DNA of 64,000 bases from Actinacidiphila paucisporea (GTDB lineage: Bacteria > Actinomycetota > Actinomycetes > Streptomycetales > Streptomycetaceae). The stretch lies in assembly GCF_900142575.1 (NCBI RefSeq), contig NZ_FRBI01000027.1:45066-109065 (forward strand). Reading direction: 5' to 3'. Below, in pieces: positions 60,685 through 64,000 of this stretch. The notes beneath the pieces are model-generated. The model saw only the letters and a program-made list of their open reading frames with translations. It was not told the DNA's origin and made no database searches. The first letter of the stretch is position 1; each line of letters starts with the position of its first letter. A program made the translations under genes and the position numbers.

Positions 60685-61032
60685 TTGAACACCACCGGCA
60701 GCAACCTGCCCGCCCTCTTCCGCCCCGTCGTCGCGCAGCGCCCCTCCCTTGCCGGCGACGGTTACGCGGAGCCCGTACTCAGCCTGCTCGGCGAACGCGG
60801 CTGGGCACTCGTGGACACCCCGGAGGCCAACGTCCACTGCACCAGCCCGGACGGTCGGGTCTACGTCGGCTGGCTGCCGGAGGACCGGACCGCCTGGCGG
60901 CGCGGCATCGTCTGGACCGTCCGGGCCGCCCCCACCGAGGGCGAGCCCTGGGTGCAGGAGTTCGGCCCGGACGTGCCGAGCCGGGCCGTAGCCGGATTCC
61001 TCGAAGCGCTGACCGGCCACGCCGACCGCTGA
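60685..61032 (+). CDS. DUF317-like protein, TTG start
   Basis: The product has 115 residues. VYVGWLPEDRTAWRRGIVWT and VQEFGPDVPSRAVAGFLEAL match the DUF317 pattern known from Streptomyces, where its role is unassigned. TTG at 60685 is the only sensible start, with AGCGAAGGGA placed 11 bases before it; the longer frame upstream is not protein-like. It has no tail. Confidence 0.65.
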   Translation: MNTTGSNLPALFRPVVAQRPSLAGDGYAEPVLSLLGERGWALVDTPEANVHCTSPDGRVYVGWLPEDRTAWRRGIVWTVRAAPTEGEPWVQEFGPDVPSRAVAGFLEALTGHADR

Positions 61033-61099
61033 CCCACCGGCGGTCCGGCCACCGGCCCGGCCGCCCCTGCCCACTGCCGCCCGCGCGAAAGAATCGCCC

Positions 61100-61459
61100 T
61101 TGCTCTCACACGCCACCCACCGGCTCTGCGGTCCCGCCGTCACCGTCTTCGGCCTCACCCTGGCGGCCACCAGCCCGGTGCACAGCACCGGGTTCGTGCT
61201 CAGCCTCGTCGTCACCGTCAACGGCCTGGTGCACACCTGGGACTACGCCTACGAGCAGTCCCTCACCCGCGACAGCGACATCGTCGCCCTCCTCGCCGCC
61301 CTGCCCGACGGAGCCTGTCTCCCCGAGATCAGCCATGCCATGGGCACCCGCCACGTCGACACCGCCCGGTCACTACTCCGCCTGCTGCGCACGGGCCTGG
61401 TCACGGTGGCCGACGAGAGCGCGCCGATCGCGGAACGCCTGTTCCTGCTGGCTTGCTGA
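61100..61459 (+). CDS. Small membrane protein with winged-helix-like end
   Basis: The product has 119 residues. Two hydrophobic stretches (GPAVTVFGLTLAATSP, GFVLSLVVTVNGLVH) near the N-terminus are followed by a soluble part resembling a winged helix (IVALLAALPDGACLPEIS, TARSLLRLLRTGLVTVAD). TTG start at 61100 after GAAAGAATCGCCC. Function is unknown. Confidence 0.5.
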   Translation: MLSHATHRLCGPAVTVFGLTLAATSPVHSTGFVLSLVVTVNGLVHTWDYAYEQSLTRDSDIVALLAALPDGACLPEISHAMGTRHVDTARSLLRLLRTGLVTVADESAPIAERLFLLAC

Positions 61460-61521
61460 AACCCGTTCGCCATTGGTCGGCCCCGCACCGGGCCGACCAG
61501 CCCCTGCCCGAGAGGACCTCC

Positions 61522-61785
61522 GTGGCCTTCCGCGCCCCGCTGACCAACCACCACACCGACGGCACCCTGTGCCCACCTGAGCACAAGCACACCAGCTCAG
61601 GCAAGCCACTCCACCCCGGCTGCCCCGATCGCGCCTACACCCAGGCCGTCTGCTCCTGCGGGCAGTGGCAGATGCAGCAACCCGGCAAGGGCTACGTCAA
61701 CGAATCCCGCCGCCGCCACCTCGCCACCCACCGGATACCTGCGGGCCCGTTGTTGCGCGATGTCCTCCCCTTCAACATGCGCTGA
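61522..61785 (+). CDS. Small Cys/His-rich protein
   Basis: The product has 87 residues. TLCPPEHKH, HPGCPDRAYT, AVCSCGQWQM and RRRHLATHR supply several Cys and His for a zinc site. GAGAGGACCTCC is placed well before the GTG at 61522. It may be a nucleic-acid-binding zinc protein; no family was recognised. Confidence 0.55.
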   Translation: MAFRAPLTNHHTDGTLCPPEHKHTSSGKPLHPGCPDRAYTQAVCSCGQWQMQQPGKGYVNESRRRHLATHRIPAGPLLRDVLPFNMR

Positions 61786-61838
61786 CGCTCCACCCCACCG
61801 CTTTGCCCCGGCCTGCATCCCGCTTCTCGGAGGTTTCC

Positions 61839-62051
61839 GTGCCCCAAGACCTGACCGTCGGCTACCTGATCCAGCAGCTCCAGGACCTCGACCCCAACCC
61901 GCGGATCCGCCTCGCCATCAATCCGGACTGGCCCTTCGCCCACTTCCTCGGCACAAGCATCGTCATCAGCGACGGTGTCGCGTTCCTCGCAGAGGACGGC
62001 CAGGAAGGCTACCTCCCGCCCGGGATCCGTAACGCCCTCGCCTGGACCTGA
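61839..62051 (+). CDS. Small hypothetical protein
   Basis: The product has 70 residues (MPQDLTVGYLIQQLQDLDPN, GVAFLAEDGQEGYLPPG). CTCGGAGGTTTCC before GTG 61839 is a strong ribosome site. It resembles short proteins with an LIxxLQxLDPxxxI pattern that occur on phages and plasmids. Function is unknown. Confidence 0.6.
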   Translation: MPQDLTVGYLIQQLQDLDPNPRIRLAINPDWPFAHFLGTSIVISDGVAFLAEDGQEGYLPPGIRNALAWT

Positions 62052-62082
62052 ACCCGCCCGACCCACCGCCCAGGAGACACCT

Positions 62083-62472
62083 ATCCCCACGCGACCTCTC
62101 GCTTCCGGCACGCTGCCGCTGCGCACGCTCGCCCTTCAGCCGATGCCGACCGATACCGGCGGCGCGCTCGTCCGCCGTATCTCCGGCCTCCCCGACGGAC
62201 CCCTCGACGTGGTCTGGCTCCCCACCAGCGGCACCAGACTTCCGTTCGGTCGCATCCGCCTACACTGGGAACCCGCCTCCCACGCAGGCTGGATCGTCCA
62301 TGCCCACCTCGGCCTGGCCACCACCGAGGTGTTGCTCGCCCGCTGGCCCGCCGCCCCCGACGACTGGCCCGACCTGATCCGCCCCACGCTGTACGAGGTC
62401 GCCGGCCTCTGCCACGCCCTCGCCTACGCCACCACCGCCCTGAACCTGTCCAACCAGTTGGCCGACGCCTGA
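62083..62472 (+). CDS. Hypothetical protein with uncertain start
   Basis: The product has 110-130 residues (DVVWLPTSGTRLPFGRIRLH, WIVHAHLGLATTEVLLARWP). The ribosome site CAGGAGACACCT is followed in frame by ATC at 62083, where ATG or GTG would be expected. The first ordinary in-frame start is ATG at 62143, which lacks a ribosome site. Either ATC is used, or the base is mutated or misread. It is the last gene before the terminator. Confidence 0.5.
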   Translation: MPTRPLASGTLPLRTLALQPMPTDTGGALVRRISGLPDGPLDVVWLPTSGTRLPFGRIRLHWEPASHAGWIVHAHLGLATTEVLLARWPAAPDDWPDLIRPTLYEVAGLCHALAYATTALNLSNQLADA

Positions 62473-62492
62473 CTCCCCGACCGCGACCGCAG

Positions 62493-62527
62493 AAGGCCGC
62501 CCCGTGCCCACCGGCAGGGGCGGCCTT
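62493..62527 (+). terminator. Hairpin terminator at the end of the cargo array
   Basis: AAGGCCGCCCC (62493-62503) pairs perfectly with GGGGCGGCCTT (62517-62527) around a 13-base loop, 21 bases after the last gene's stop. Confidence 0.85.
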
Positions 62528-62655
62528 GCCGTGTGGACACGATGTCCCCCGAAACAGCGGGTCCCCAGTCTCTCAAGCGCTCAACGTCCTCCCTTGAATA
62601 GGAATGTTGACCCTTCTGGCCACCTGGCAGCCGCGGCGGGTACACACTTCTCTCC

Positions 62656-63647
62656 GTGAGTTCGCTGGACACGCTTGCTGACGTCAGCAAGATCGCGGGT
62701 GGGGTGGTGGCGGCGATGACCGTCATGAGGACCGTCACCGGTTGGTGGCGTACGGGGCCGGGCAGGCGGCGCGTCTGGGGCAAGGACTTCGCCAAGCTGG
62801 CGCCCCACGTGCGGCCTGAGTACGTGGAGGCGCTGTTCGGCGCGCCGGCCTTCGAGCTGCTGGTGGACGCGCAGCGCCTCACTGGCGACGGCGTTTCGAG
62901 CGAGCTGGAGTGGAGTGACTTCACGGTCACCGAGCGGGTGTGGCCGCTGGCGGAGGACGGGTACCTCGTCACCTGGAGCAGCGTTTCAGAGGTACACGCT
63001 TACTCGCTTACGACGACGAGCCACAGCTTCAAGCCGAGAATTCGCGTTGGCTCGACCTGGTTTTCCAACGGCGAGTTCACGAACGTCAGACTGGGCCGCA
63101 CGCGGCTGACTGACCTGTCAAGAGCGCTGAACCACACCTCCATTCACGAGGTCGCATCGTGGAAGGGCGCACGTCGGCACGACTACTACGAGAGTTACTA
63201 CTTCGGAAACGCCGGCAACTACCAGACGTGGTCATGCGGGGTCTCGGGGGCCGGGTACTCGGCTGGCGAGGCAGGCGCGATGGACAGCCTCGGCCCGGAC
63301 GGCTCGCCTTCCTGCGGGGTGACCTCATCGAGCAACTACCCGCGGAGCGGCAGCGGGAGCTGGCCCACTTCCGTGCGCACGCGGTCGTGAACAGCGTGAT
63401 GGTGCAGGGTATGGCGCCCTTGCGTTTTCTCCCGGAGCGACCGCGCAGCGGCCCCGACTACGACTTGGTGCGTACCCTGGCCAAGCCGCCGGGTGTCCTG
63501 GACCGCCGTCGGCACCGCCGTCGGCTGAGGGAGCTGGAGAGCACCGAGCCCCGTCGTCTGGCGTGGCTTCCCCGGCCACACCGCCAGGGGTCGGAACCCG
63601 CAGAACGTGCGCGGGTCACGTCTGGCTCTCAGCCGCCCTCGGCCTGA
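62656..63647 (+). pseudogene. ETEC_3214-like protein gene split by a frameshift
   Basis: The first frame (GTG 62656) encodes LAPHVRPEYVEALFGAPAF, VWPLAEDGYLVTWSSVSEVH, HDYYESYYFGNAGNYQTW and GVSGAGYSAGEAGAMDSLG, a pattern I associate with ETEC_3214-domain proteins of Streptomyces. Near 63294-63310 the coding signal moves to another frame (RLAFLRGDLIEQLPAERQRE, FRAHAVVNSVMVQGMAPLRF), ending at 63647. One missing base explains this. Function is unknown; a hydrophobic segment near residues 12-25 suggests membrane association. Confidence 0.6.
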
Positions 63648-63791
63648 GTCGCTGTTGTCGTTCCGACCGTGCGGGATGCGGTTCGAACCGGGGTTCCCGT
63701 TCAGGTAGTGGTTGCGGGGTTGGCGCATAAAGGTGGGGCCTTCTGAACAGTTCGGTGGTGTCGAATCAACGAACAACGTCAGGAGGCCCCG

Positions 63792-64000
63792 GTGTTGGAG
63801 TGTTCCGTGTCGATGGCAGGGCAGTCCAGTTCCGTCACCCCGGGGTGTGACTGCCTGGCGCACCAGTTCGGAAACGCCGCCGACAACGGCACGCGCCGGG
63901 CCCGGTACCCGTCGGACATGACGGAGGCGGAGTGGGTCGTGGTCCGGCCGCTGCTGCCGGTGCCGGGCTGGATGCGGGGCCGGGGCGGGCAGCCGGAGGC
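63792..64000 (+). mobile_element. IS5-family-type transposase gene, 5' part only (runs off the window)
   Basis: GTG at 63792 follows AGGAGGCCCC. The product contains RYPSDMTEAEWVVVRPLLPV near residue 42, the typical N-terminal DUF4096 signature of Streptomyces IS5-type transposases, and then a Gly/Arg-rich turn. Only 69 residues are visible. The catalytic DDE residues and the right end lie beyond 64000. The left inverted repeat should lie between about 63700 and 63790 but cannot be defined without the right end. Confidence 0.8.

Noticed and set aside
1..64000. tRNA, rRNA or CRISPR loci and terminal direct repeats marking element ends
   Set aside because: Reading both strands I saw no cloverleaf-like genes, ribosomal sequences, spaced repeats, or matching long direct repeats, so element boundaries are left open.

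Overview
This 64 kb window is very GC-rich. Most genes start with ATG or GTG, sit in tight overlapping operons and follow GGAGG-type ribosome binding sites. Together with the family content (SCO6880-type conjugation genes, DUF317, DUF4913, HxlR and BP74-like proteins) this points to Streptomyces or a close relative. No rRNA, tRNA or CRISPR array was seen. The window reads as accessory DNA: a defence cluster followed by a conjugative element (integrated element or linear-plasmid segment) and an insertion sequence at the right edge.

Region 1 (1-13097): four overlapping plus-strand genes that match the second half of a methylation-associated defence system (MADS): an S-type specificity subunit (MAD5-like), a NERD nuclease/double kinase/ATPase (MAD6-like), an unknown protein (MAD7-like) and a giant HerA/FtsK-type ATPase (MAD8-like). 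The methyltransferase part of the system would lie left of the window. Region 2 (13098-16929): small unknown and decayed genes, a membrane-tailed protein, a PD-(D/E)XK DUF5655-like protein and a beta-class DNA methyltransferase, the last two convergent on a strong terminator.

Region 3 (16930-24185): a type IV secretion (conjugation) operon: leader ORF, lytic transglycosylase/NlpC-P60 protein, small pilin-like membrane protein, VirB8-like protein, VirB6/TrbL, SCO6880-type protein, a small protein and a VirB4-type ATPase. Region 4 (24257-31289, minus strand): two XRE-regulator/zinc-ribbon-recombinase pairs whose recombinase domains have lost catalytic residues, a HAD phosphatase, and one intact tyrosine recombinase. 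This looks like a three-recombinase mobility module.

Region 5 (31614-62472): a secreted BP74-like protein and then a long, mostly plus-strand array of cargo and transfer genes: a MoxR ATPase with a VWA/metallopeptidase partner, an HNH nuclease, a relaxase-like protein, an MFS exporter with an ATP-grasp ligase, the VirD4 coupling protein (split by one frameshift), an XF1762-type protein, a PAPS-reductase-like protein, a two-copy DnaB-N protein, a decayed C5-cytosine methyltransferase, a DUF4913 protein, a RelE-like protein, a double HxlR protein and many small unknowns. The most striking signal is that at least eight, and probably about thirteen, otherwise unrelated proteins in this region end in the same kind of tail: an R-A-A-R-A-R-S-like motif, 20-35 Pro/Ala/Ser-rich residues, and usually a basic C-terminus. 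I infer that this may be a sorting signal, perhaps for the co-encoded secretion system. A second repeated feature is a module of about 57 residues shared by several of these proteins. Region 6 (62493-64000): a terminator, an ETEC_3214-like gene broken by a frameshift, and the first 209 bp of an IS5-type transposase gene.

Several genes carry single-base frameshifts, some at runs of A. These could be real decay or assembly errors, and raw reads would be needed to decide.
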